From NCBI GenBank assembly GCA_031366005.1, contig JANLZB010000035.1:1-34691 (forward strand): DNA of 34,691 bases, written 5' to 3'. This document shows, piece after piece, positions 25,191-31,690 of this stretch. Source of the DNA: JANLUX01 sp031366005. Its GTDB lineage: Bacteria; Bacteroidota; Bacteroidia; AKYH767-A; OLB10. The notes under the pieces were generated by a model. That model was not told the DNA's origin, did not search any database, and saw only the letters and a program-made list of their open reading frames with translations. Every line of letters starts with the position of its first letter. Within the stretch, counting starts at the first letter, position 1. The position numbers and the translations under genes were made by a program.

Positions 25191-25236
25191 GAAAGTAGGA
25201 AGTAGAAAGCAGATAGGGGTTTCTACTTTCTACTGT
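25191..25236. repeat. intergenic hairpin with heptamer words (GAAAGTA type)
   Basis: The left arm reads as heptamers GAAAGTA, GGAAGTA, GAAAGCA. The right arm (25220-25233) carries TTTCTAC twice on the plus strand. The core 25195-25208 pairs with 25220-25233 at 13 of 14 positions around an 11-base loop. It lies 12 bases after the floA stop and before the tRNA promoter region. It has no T-run and is not a standard terminator. Confidence 0.6.
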
Positions 25237-25251
25237 TTCATATAAAAGATA

Positions 25252-25259
25252 TATTTTTG
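25252..25259 (+). promoter_or_regulatory. candidate -7 box TATTTTTG for tRNA-Arg
   Basis: TATTTTTG matches TAnnTTTG and ends 34 bases before the tRNA. A TTTC at 25226-25229 lies near the usual -33 distance but is part of the preceding hairpin. Confidence 0.4.
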
Positions 25260-25293
25260 CCGCGTTAATCACGGATCAAACCGTTTGATAAAT

Positions 25294-25367
25294 GGTTGCG
25301 TAGCTTAACTGAATAGAGCATCTGACTACGGATCAGAAGGTTGGGGGTTTGAATCCCTTCGCGACCA
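25294..25367 (+). tRNA. tRNA-Arg (anticodon ACG)
   Basis: A full cloverleaf: acceptor GGTTGCG/CGCGACC (one T-G pair), D stem GCTT/GAGC, anticodon stem TCTGA/TCAGA with loop CTACGGA giving ACG, a 5-base variable region AGGTT, and T stem GGGGG/CCCTT around TTTGAAT. The discriminator is A and no CCA is encoded. A34 would be deaminated to inosine to read CGU/CGC/CGA. The D loop has GA instead of GG at 18-19 and the T loop has T in place of C56, which keeps a 19-56 pair as A-U. It stands alone with its own terminator. Confidence 0.95.
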
Positions 25368-25377
25368 CTTCATAACT

Positions 25378-25415
25378 AAGCCCGGATAAATTAAATTTTA
25401 TCCGGGCTTTTTATG
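25378..25415 (+). terminator. rho-independent terminator after tRNA-Arg
   Basis: A perfect 13-bp stem, aagcccggataaa (25378-25390) with tttatccgggctt (25397-25409), and a 6-base loop, followed by TTT-A-TG-TTTTT on the plus strand. Confidence 0.9.
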
Positions 25416-25457
25416 TTTTTAAACATTTTTTAATTGCAATCTGGCATTTAATATCTT

Positions 25458-25618
25458 TTATTGATTTACCTGTACTATCTCACCTTTTATATTAATTAAA
25501 CCTGACAGGTCGAGTGCTTTTTCTAATTCATTTCTAAAGGTTACTAACCAAACGGGCTGACCATTGTTGTAATCTCTGAACATCAGATCAGACCCTTTAT
25601 CTGCGCCCTGTAAGTAGT
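25458..25618 (-). pseudogene. out-of-frame 3' end of the DUF6438-like lipoprotein gene
   Basis: Past the stop of the gene at 25583, the minus-strand frame shifted by one base reads GADKGSDLMFRDYNNGQPVW, then LVTFRNELEKALDLSGLIN, ending at TAA 25458-25460. This aligns with the C-terminus of the paralogue at 30811 (SDKIFHTLYDFDNGVPVKLI, then SFRSNIEQIL). Adding one base at the G-run 25616-25618 would join the frames into a 258-residue protein. It is therefore the missing C-terminus, lost by a 1-base deletion or a sequencing error in a G homopolymer. Confidence 0.75.
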
Positions 25619-26233
25619 CACCACCATTGGTTGAGCATCAACCTGTGAAGCAGTTGCACTCATTGGTTGAGAAATGGAAGCAAACTGGATGCTTAAATTA
25701 TTTATTCTAATTAATGCAGCTAACGATACTTCAAACTGGCGGCTGCCTTTAATGTTCACATTTTTTCTTCCTTCATAAGTTGCAATACCATTTGAATAAA
25801 CAGTTATTGAATAATCAGGTAATGATGTGGCTGCTGCATAGTGATCAATTTTTATTGAAGCGAATATAAATTTAAGCAAGGCAGGATTGATAAGCCGTTC
25901 ACTTACAAGGGAAGTTTGAGGATTGCTTAGCAGAGATGGTTTCACAGCGGGGTTTTTTGTTCTCTCATTTTCAATTGTAGTTTGAGGTTTGCCTGATAGT
26001 AATGGTTTCTCTGTCGGTTTTTTTGTTTTGTCATTTACTGTTGCTGTTTGAGGATTGCTTAGTAGCGATGGTTTCACAGCAGGATTTTTTGTTCTGTCAT
26101 TTACTATAGCACTTTGAGGATTTGCAAGTTCTTCTTTCTTGCAGCTTGTTAATGACAAAGAAGTGGTTACTAATAAAATTAAGCAAGTGATTGCTTTTGC
26201 AAATGGGCGGGATAATGATTTAGATGTTTTCAT
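25583..26233 (-). CDS. DUF6438-like lipoprotein, frameshifted near the C-terminus
   Basis: 216 residues as read. The lipoprotein signal peptide ends in SLTSC with lipobox Cys31, followed by KKEEL. Residues 38-103 are three 22-residue repeats (N/K-PQ-x...ERTKNPAVKPSLLS) plus a degenerate fourth, rich in Pro, Thr and Lys, probably an extended stalk. The following globular part has ITVYSNGIATYEGRKNVNIKGSRQF, which resembles the DUF6438 core and the paralogue at 30811 (KVTVSANGMVTYEGRKNV). The last ~10 residues (RAQIKGLI) appear to be out of frame; the true C-terminus follows in another frame. Function unknown; it is expected at the membrane surface. Confidence 0.75.
   Translation of the reverse strand: MKTSKSLSRPFAKAITCLILLVTTSLSLTSCKKEELANPQSAIVNDRTKNPAVKPSLLSNPQTATVNDKTKKPTEKPLLSGKPQTTIENERTKNPAVKPSLLSNPQTSLVSERLINPALLKFIFASIKIDHYAAATSLPDYSITVYSNGIATYEGRKNVNIKGSRQFEVSLAALIRINNLSIQFASISQPMSATASQVDAQPMVVTTYRAQIKGLI
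25925..26122 (-). repeat. 66-bp tandem repeat in the lipoprotein gene (three copies)
   Basis: Three in-frame 66-bp units encode 22-residue repeats starting N/K-PQ. The word gattgcttag recurs at 25921 and 26053, exactly 132 bp apart, and units 1 and 3 are more alike than unit 2. A fourth, diverged unit continues to about 25889. Confidence 0.8.
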
Positions 26234-26279
26234 TTTGTTTGTTCTTTATGTTGTTGAATTTTTTTGTGAATTGATGAAT

Positions 26280-26287
26280 CAAAAATA
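26280..26287 (-). promoter_or_regulatory. candidate -7 box TATTTTTG for the lipoprotein gene
   Basis: On the minus strand TATTTTTG fits TAnnTTTG and ends 47 bases before the ATG at 26233. No -33 partner was found. The rest of the 26234-26457 interval shows nothing else recognisable. Confidence 0.35.
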
Positions 26288-26457
26288 TATTCACAGGCAG
26301 GCATCTGTTAGCTTAATTGAGTATTGTGCTGTAACGAATGAGTGGTTGGCTGAAAAAATAAAGTGATTGAAAAATTAATGCAAAAAGATTAATCGTAAGT
26401 AAATATCACTCTTGCAAAATAAATTTTGTCTAAGAAAAAAATGTTGAAGTATAAAAA

Positions 26458-27204
26458 CTATAAGTGGGCAAACTGTTTTAAAAAATCTTCCTTACGGTTA
26501 CGTGCTACAGTTATATCAGCACCATTGTTCATCACAACATAACCGGCATTGCCTTTCACGTATTTTTTAATATGGTGCATGTTTATCAGATGTGAATTAT
26601 GGATTCTGTAAAAATTATTCCCATGCAGCAATCCTTCAATATCTTTTAACGTTTTTGTCACCACCATTTTCTCCCCTGTTTTTAAAAATAAAGTAGTGTA
26701 GTTGCTGTCACTTTCACAATGGATAATGTCAATCACATTCACAAATGTTAATCCTTCCATTGATGGCAATGCTACATGATTAACAGATCTTCTGCTGCCA
26801 TCCAGATGTTGAAAAAGTGTTTTAAATTGTTTGTTTAGGTTTTTATGTTGCTTGTGTTCCATTTTTTCAAGAGCTGCTTTCAGCTCATGGGGTATCACAG
26901 GTTTCAAAAGATAATCAAGCGCACTGTATCGGATGGCTTCAATGGAATATTTATCAAATGCTGTGGTAAAAATTATTTCAAAGTCAGGTTGTTTAATTTC
27001 CTGGAGCATTTCAAAACCTGTCATCCCGGGCATTTCTACATCCAGTATCACAAGATCCGGTTCATACTTCTTAATAGCTTTAATTCCCTCTTTTCCTGAA
27101 TTACAAATAGCAACCACTTTTACATCTGCATTCGTTTGCTTCAGCATATCCTGAAGCACTTCAGTGCAAAACTCTTGGTCATCTATAAGTATTGTATTCA
27201 ACAT
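26458..27204 (-). CDS. LytTR-family response regulator
   Basis: A 248-residue two-domain regulator. The receiver domain (1-115) has the acidic pair IDDQE (Asp8-Asp9), the phospho-acceptor Asp55 in VILDVEMPG, the Thr-containing IIFTTAF and Lys101 in LLKPV. The LytTR DNA-binding domain (~140-245) shows FVNVIDIIHCESDSNYTTLF, KTLKDIEGLL, FYRIHNSHLINMHHIKKYVKG and ITVARNRKEDFLKQF. LytTR regulators are usually paired with a LytS/YehU-type histidine kinase, but none is adjacent, so it is an orphan here. It is divergent from the large CTDC-repeat protein gene and could control it; this is only positional inference. Confidence 0.95.
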   Translation of the reverse strand: MLNTILIDDQEFCTEVLQDMLKQTNADVKVVAICNSGKEGIKAIKKYEPDLVILDVEMPGMTGFEMLQEIKQPDFEIIFTTAFDKYSIEAIRYSALDYLLKPVIPHELKAALEKMEHKQHKNLNKQFKTLFQHLDGSRRSVNHVALPSMEGLTFVNVIDIIHCESDSNYTTLFLKTGEKMVVTKTLKDIEGLLHGNNFYRIHNSHLINMHHIKKYVKGNAGYVVMNNGADITVARNRKEDFLKQFAHL

Positions 27205-27540
27205 CTCTTGGGTCGGAAATTAAAATTATCACTGTATGATTGCGAAAGTAACGGAATTTTTTTTAATTGTTCATGATTCAGTGGAGGCGTTATCATTACA
27301 CTTAACAGTATCATTTAAAAAAACTTTTATCGCTAATGAGTCTCCTTATGTTTGATAGTTTTTTTAATTATTATATGTGTTAGATAATAGTAAAATAATA
27401 GTATTTTTACTAAAATTAGAACCTTAACTTAATGCTTTAAACCTCTGGCAGCCGGAATATAAACTCCGCAAATTGATAAGAACTTGTAAATGGGGTGCCA
27501 TTTATTAATTGTTGTCATTACTTATTAAATAGCTAAAAAG
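27205..27540. other. 336-bp divergent intergenic region
   Basis: No gene is seen between the LytTR regulator and the CTDC-repeat protein. It holds a candidate plus-strand -7 box TATGTTTG (27347-27354) with a weak upstream TTTT at ~27325, and an inverted repeat TAGTAAAA (27388-27395) / TTTTACTA (27405-27412) around 9 bases. The region is very AT-rich, so both could be chance. A leader of nearly 190 bases would result if that box is used. Confidence 0.4.
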
Positions 27541-30500
27541 ATGAAAAAAAAACAGTTCAATATTCAGATAAAAAAAATAAGTAATTCGATAAAATATTTT
27601 CTATCTGCATTTTTAATTTTAGTGTGTACATTGAATTCCAATGGACAACCGATTACAAGAATGGTGGGTGTATCTCCAACAATGGATAGTTTGTGGGTGC
27701 TTGATACAGTTAACTATCAGGTAGTGCGCAGCCTTCCGCCAATCCCTAACACCGGTGGTTTGTTTACTGGTTTCAATGGGTTGGCTATTCATCCGCAAAC
27801 AGGTGAGATTTATATAATATGTAAGCAAACAGGCGTACCCAACAGGTTATTAGGCAAGCTAAATCTTTTAACCGGAGGTGTAATACTGATAGGTAATATG
27901 GGTGATAATTTTGCTTCAATTACTTTTAATGCAAATGGTACTTTGTTTGGTGTTACAGGTGATGGAGCGACAGTTCCGGAAACAGTTTATAGAATCAATC
28001 TTGCCAATGCAGGCAAAACGCTCGTACATTTTCTTGGCAACGGTGCTGATGGTGAAGTCATCTCTTACTGCACAATAAATAATCGAATGTATCATTGGTC
28101 CGGCAGAGCTCCCGTAGTATATGAACGCTTCGACACCAGCTTTGTCGTTGCACAAAATATTTCTCATTCGATTGGTGATGATGAAACTTCAGGCGCTGTT
28201 TATAAAGGTGGAGGTAAATTTCTGATTAGTGATATCAATTCTCATATAGGTGTACTTGATACAGGTGGTGCATATGTGCAAGTAGGTGTAACTCCTGAAG
28301 TATTAAGAGGATTGATATTTATTACTTGTAACCGTTTGATTTCAGGCAATAACTTTTATTGCTCGGGCGGAAGTACAATGCTAAGTATGTCCGGAGGTTC
28401 AAGTTATCAGTGGTATAAAAACGGAGCTGTTATCGGAGGTGCTGTTTCGCAAACTTATATTGCATCTGTTAAAGGAATTTATAATTGTATTGTGAATGAT
28501 GCTTGCAGTTCAGATAGTGTTACAGTTGGGATTAATGTGCATGAGTCAGTAACCGATGATGGTAATGGATGCACTACTGATGCCTGTAATGCGACTACGG
28601 GTGCTGTAACACATTTGCTGGTTAATATGAGTGATGGAAATTTTTGCACTACCGATGCATGCAATCCTTCCACTGGAAACATTTCACACTTTCCCATTAT
28701 TGTTGATGATAGTGACGGCTGCACCACTGATGCGTGCAATCCTGCAAATGGAAACATTTCACACATTCCCATTAATGTTGATGATAGTGACGGCTGTACT
28801 ACCGATGCATGCAATCCTTCCACTGGAAATATTTCTCATTCTCCAGTGAATGTTGATGATGGTGACGGCTGCACCACGGATGCATGCAATCCTGCAAATG
28901 GAAATATTTCACACATTCCTGTTGTTACTGATGATGGTGATGGTTGCACTATTGATGCTTGTAATCCATCCACGGGAAATATTTCACATAATCCAATTAA
29001 TACTGATGATGGTGATGGTTGCACTACTGATGTTTGTGAATCATCCAATGGTAACATATCTCATACTCCGGTTAACATTGATGATAGCAATATGTGTACT
29101 ATTGATGCCTGTGATCCGGCAACAGGTAACATATCTCATTCAGCAATCAATATTAATGATGGAAACTCATGCACAGATGATTTCTGCGATCCAGTAACAG
29201 CCATTGTTACACATACACCAGGAGCCGGTGATTCACCCGGACCTATTGCAGGAACATATACTGTCAATTGCCTGACTCCTGGCAATTATAATAACATCGC
29301 CTACAGTATTCCCGTTATCAGCGGTGCTTCTTATAACTGGGCTGTCACCTCAGGTATGGTTATTAATACAGGACAGGGTACCAATAATCTATTGGTGAAT
29401 TGTAGTGGTTCAGCACTTAATAAAGGAATCAACGGTCAGGTTTGTGTTATAGTAAATACAGGCGGTTGTATTCGCAGTACTTGCACAGCTATTGAATTGA
29501 AATCAATGGTTCCTGCAACACCAGGCGCCATTTCTGGCCCTGTAAGGGTTTGTCCCGGTGATGTTATTAATTACTCTGTTTCACCTACAGCAAGGGCAAC
29601 TTCATATCAATGGACACTTCCAGTTGGTTTGGATCTTAACTCATCACCGAACAGTAATTCGATCTATGTTATTGTGACAGGATTGTTTGACAATGGTGTT
29701 GTAAGCGTAAAAGCACTTAACGTGTGCGGAGGTGGTGCAGCACGTAATAAAACTATCTCCCGCAACCTTCCAGGCATTCCTTCAGTAGTCACCGGACTAA
29801 AAAGCGGGATATGCGGTTTAAGTAATGTTTCTTATTCCACCTCGGGTGCAATAACAGCTACAAGTTATTTATGGACATCACCAATCAATACCACAATACA
29901 ATCTGGTCAAGGTTCCTTGAGTATTGCGGTAGATTTTGGCAGCCACTATAATACAGGCAATATTACAGTACAGGGAATCAACAGTTGTGGATCAGGAGCT
30001 ATCCGTTCTCTTGGTGTTACAGGAAAACCTGCAATGCCCGGCCTTATTACCGGACTTTCAACTGTATGTGAAAACAGCGGCTATCCTTATTCCGTTGCAT
30101 TAGTAAATGGAGCATTAAGTTATAACTGGCAGATACCTTTTGGAGCAACAATAACTGATCAGGGTACTAATGATGTTGACATTACCTTCGGTGCAGCGGG
30201 ATCAGGTATCAATATTTCCGTGAAAGCATTAAATGCATGTGGAACAAGCGCTTTACGGATAAAGAACGGTATTACAATATCCACTTGCACGCGCAGTGAG
30301 AGTAACAGTTTTATAAACAACTGCTACGTTTATCCAAATCCTGCTTATGAAGAGCTGAACTTGAGTATGACTGCAGATAAAGCTGAAGCAATGCTTCTTG
30401 CGTTAATAGATGTGACAGGAAGAACTATTTTATCAGAAAATAGAAGTGTGACGGAAGGATTCCAAACTTATCAACTTAATGTTAATGGAGTTTCAAAGGG

Positions 30501-30564
30501 GGTTTACCTGTTGATGGTTGAGATTGGGAATAGGAGAGGAGTAATTAAAATTGCATTAGAATAA
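27541..30564 (+). CDS. T9SS-exported protein with beta-propeller-like head, nine CTDC repeats and PKD-like domains
   Basis: 1007 residues. After a signal peptide (ending ~36, NSNGQ) come ~230 residues with propeller-like strands (GLAIHPQTGEIYIICK, ASITFNANGTLFGVTGDG). An Ig-like unit (~275-333, SSYQWYKNG) follows. Residues ~337-560 are nine 25-residue repeats of type VDDGDGCTTDACNPSTGNIS, resembling the Dictyostelium CTDC repeat (Pfam Dicty_CTDC), with two Cys per unit rather than the usual three. Then come a linker and about three PKD-like units (~655-915) like those of the esterase at 12067. A T9SS type A sorting domain runs from YPNPAYEE (~929). It is probably a long surface-attached adhesive or structural protein; ligand unknown. 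Confidence 0.88.
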   Translation: MKKKQFNIQIKKISNSIKYFLSAFLILVCTLNSNGQPITRMVGVSPTMDSLWVLDTVNYQVVRSLPPIPNTGGLFTGFNGLAIHPQTGEIYIICKQTGVPNRLLGKLNLLTGGVILIGNMGDNFASITFNANGTLFGVTGDGATVPETVYRINLANAGKTLVHFLGNGADGEVISYCTINNRMYHWSGRAPVVYERFDTSFVVAQNISHSIGDDETSGAVYKGGGKFLISDINSHIGVLDTGGAYVQVGVTPEVLRGLIFITCNRLISGNNFYCSGGSTMLSMSGGSSYQWYKNGAVIGGAVSQTYIASVKGIYNCIVNDACSSDSVTVGINVHESVTDDGNGCTTDACNATTGAVTHLLVNMSDGNFCTTDACNPSTGNISHFPIIVDDSDGCTTDACNPANGNISHIPINVDDSDGCTTDACNPSTGNISHSPVNVDDGDGCTTDACNPANGNISHIPVVTDDGDGCTIDACNPSTGNISHNPINTDDGDGCTTDVCESSNGNISHTPVNIDDSNMCTIDACDPATGNISHSAININDGNSCTDDFCDPVTAIVTHTPGAGDSPGPIAGTYTVNCLTPGNYNNIAYSIPVISGASYNWAVTSGMVINTGQGTNNLLVNCSGSALNKGINGQVCVIVNTGGCIRSTCTAIELKSMVPATPGAISGPVRVCPGDVINYSVSPTARATSYQWTLPVGLDLNSSPNSNSIYVIVTGLFDNGVVSVKALNVCGGGAARNKTISRNLPGIPSVVTGLKSGICGLSNVSYSTSGAITATSYLWTSPINTTIQSGQGSLSIAVDFGSHYNTGNITVQGINSCGSGAIRSLGVTGKPAMPGLITGLSTVCENSGYPYSVALVNGALSYNWQIPFGATITDQGTNDVDITFGAAGSGINISVKALNACGTSALRIKNGITISTCTRSESNSFINNCYVYPNPAYEELNLSMTADKAEAMLLALIDVTGRTILSENRSVTEGFQTYQLNVNGVSKGVYLLMVEIGNRRGVIKIALE
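28549..29220 (+). repeat. 75-bp tandem repeat encoding CTDC units (nine copies)
   Basis: In-frame units begin near 28549, 28627, 28702 and 28777, and continue at 75-bp spacing (the first unit has 78 bp). The core gatgatRgtgaYggctgcaccac recurs. Units 3 to 6 are the most alike, which suggests recent duplications in the middle of the array. Because the period is a multiple of three, long open frames also appear in the other frames and on the opposite strand; these are not genes. Confidence 0.9.
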
Positions 30565-30589
30565 TTATCTGTTCGCTAAGGTTATTCCT

Positions 30590-30625
30590 AAAAATGCGCT
30601 CATGCCTTGACATGCGCGCATTTTT
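30590..30625 (+). terminator. rho-independent terminator after the CTDC-repeat gene
   Basis: The 10-bp inverted repeat aaaaatgcgc (30590-30599) / gcgcattttt (30616-30625), with an inner CATG pair, ends in a T-run on the plus strand 25 bases after the stop codon. It is symmetrical enough to work from the other side as well. Confidence 0.8.
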
Positions 30626-30761
30626 ATTGAAAAGGTTTTTAATTATTACGTTTCCGCAACCAATAAAGCAGGAGGTTTTAAATTCATTGCAAGTAAATAT
30701 GTCTTGAATTAATTATTTAAAAGTAGAACCATATTGTTCAAATTCAAATCAATTGATTTAA

Positions 30762-30790
30762 ATTAAAAAAGCGCAGGGGTATCTGCGCTT
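30762..30790 (-). terminator. rho-independent terminator of the lipoprotein gene at 30811
   Basis: The 8-bp stem aagcgcag (30769-30776) / ctgcgctt (30783-30790) with a 6-base loop. On the minus strand it runs into TTTTTTAATTT. Confidence 0.85.
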
Positions 30791-30810
30791 AACTTAAATC
30801 CTCTATATAC

Positions 30811-31428
30811 TCATAAATTGGAATTAACTAATTTACCTGTATTTGGATCGGGAAGAGGACCAAAGAAATTTGTAAAGCGTGCAATATTTAATATTTGTTC
30901 TATATTGGATCTGAAAGAAATTAATTTTACGGGCACACCATTATCAAAATCATATAATGTATGGAAGATTTTATCAGAAGATGAGTAGGTTGTTTCAACA
31001 TAATCCATAACAGGCAATCCATCATGACCATTTAACCGGAGATTAGTTGTATTTGCTGATGTGAACTGAAGGTAAAGATTATTGATAGTTTTCAATTGAA
31101 TTTCGGTTGCTTTGAATGTTACAGTTCTTTGTGTATAAACATTTTTTCTTCCTTCATAAGTAACCATTCCATTGGCTGAAACGGTAACCTTATAATCTGC
31201 CTTTGCTGAGCTCATTGTAATATGATTGATGCTAATAAATGCAAATGACATTGGGATATTCGGACTCACTAAATGATTTGTGCGCATGTTTGTTGAGGAA
31301 GAATCGTCAGTAGCCGGTTGCTGGAGTTCTTCTTTTTTGCAGCTTGCCATTGAAAATAATATACTCGCCATTGTAATAAAGCCTAATGCAAGTTGGGAAT
31401 TTTGGTGAAGTAAGTTTGAAGTTTTCAT
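30811..31428 (-). CDS. DUF6438-like lipoprotein
   Basis: The start is placed at the ATG 31426-31428 because it gives a proper lipoprotein signal (MKTSNLLHQNSQ...ILFSMASC, then KKEELQQ). The frame is open for another 33 codons upstream, but that sequence (…VYRRFIPNIHLHH…) is not signal-like. The mature part has ISINHITMSSAKADYKVTVS, NGMVTYEGRKNVYTQRTVTF and, near the end, LYDFDNGVPVKLISFRSNIEQIL, which look like DUF6438. It is a paralogue of the frameshifted gene at 25583 but lacks its 22-residue stalk repeats. Function unknown; it should be anchored in a membrane by its acylated Cys. Confidence 0.82.
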   Translation of the reverse strand: MKTSNLLHQNSQLALGFITMASILFSMASCKKEELQQPATDDSSSTNMRTNHLVSPNIPMSFAFISINHITMSSAKADYKVTVSANGMVTYEGRKNVYTQRTVTFKATEIQLKTINNLYLQFTSANTTNLRLNGHDGLPVMDYVETTYSSSDKIFHTLYDFDNGVPVKLISFRSNIEQILNIARFTNFFGPLPDPNTGKLVNSNL

Positions 31429-31658
31429 TTGATTAGTTTTTTGAATTGTTATTTGATGATGTAAATGTATGTTTGGGATGAAGCGTCTGTAAACAAGAAT
31501 GTGTATAGTGTAACATTCGTTGATCAAATGGTAAATGATGGCTTTGATCAGGTTGGTTTATTAATGGGGAAACTGATAGGTTTTTGCACTATAATGAGAA
31601 TAAGTTCAAGTAATACCAAACTGTTAGCTTTAAAATCTTTAATTTGCGTTCCCAAAAC

Positions 31659-31682
31659 ATTCTTAAATTCTTAAATTCTTAT
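31659..31682 (+). repeat. octamer direct repeat ATTCTTAA x3
   Basis: ATTCTTAA, ATTCTTAA and ATTCTTAT stand in tandem 8 bases before the ATG at 31691. It resembles one arm of the other word-type repeats of this window, but no second arm is visible. The remaining part of 31429-31690 shows nothing clear. Confidence 0.55.
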
Positions 31683-31690
31683 TCCTTCTC

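Noticed and set aside
28479..29197. Several open frames on both strands across the CTDC repeat array
   Set aside because: The array has a 75-bp period, a multiple of three, so stop-free stretches repeat in other frames. Their products are low-complexity shadows (runs of Met/Leu or Ser/Pro) with no family features.
28549..29220. Possible CRISPR array
   Set aside because: The units are contiguous 75-bp coding repeats without unique spacers, and lie in frame within a secreted protein; no cas genes are nearby.
31429..31527. Upstream extension of the lipoprotein gene to the ATG at 31527
   Set aside because: The added 33 residues are not signal-like, and the ATG at 31428 gives a proper lipoprotein signal peptide matching its paralogue.
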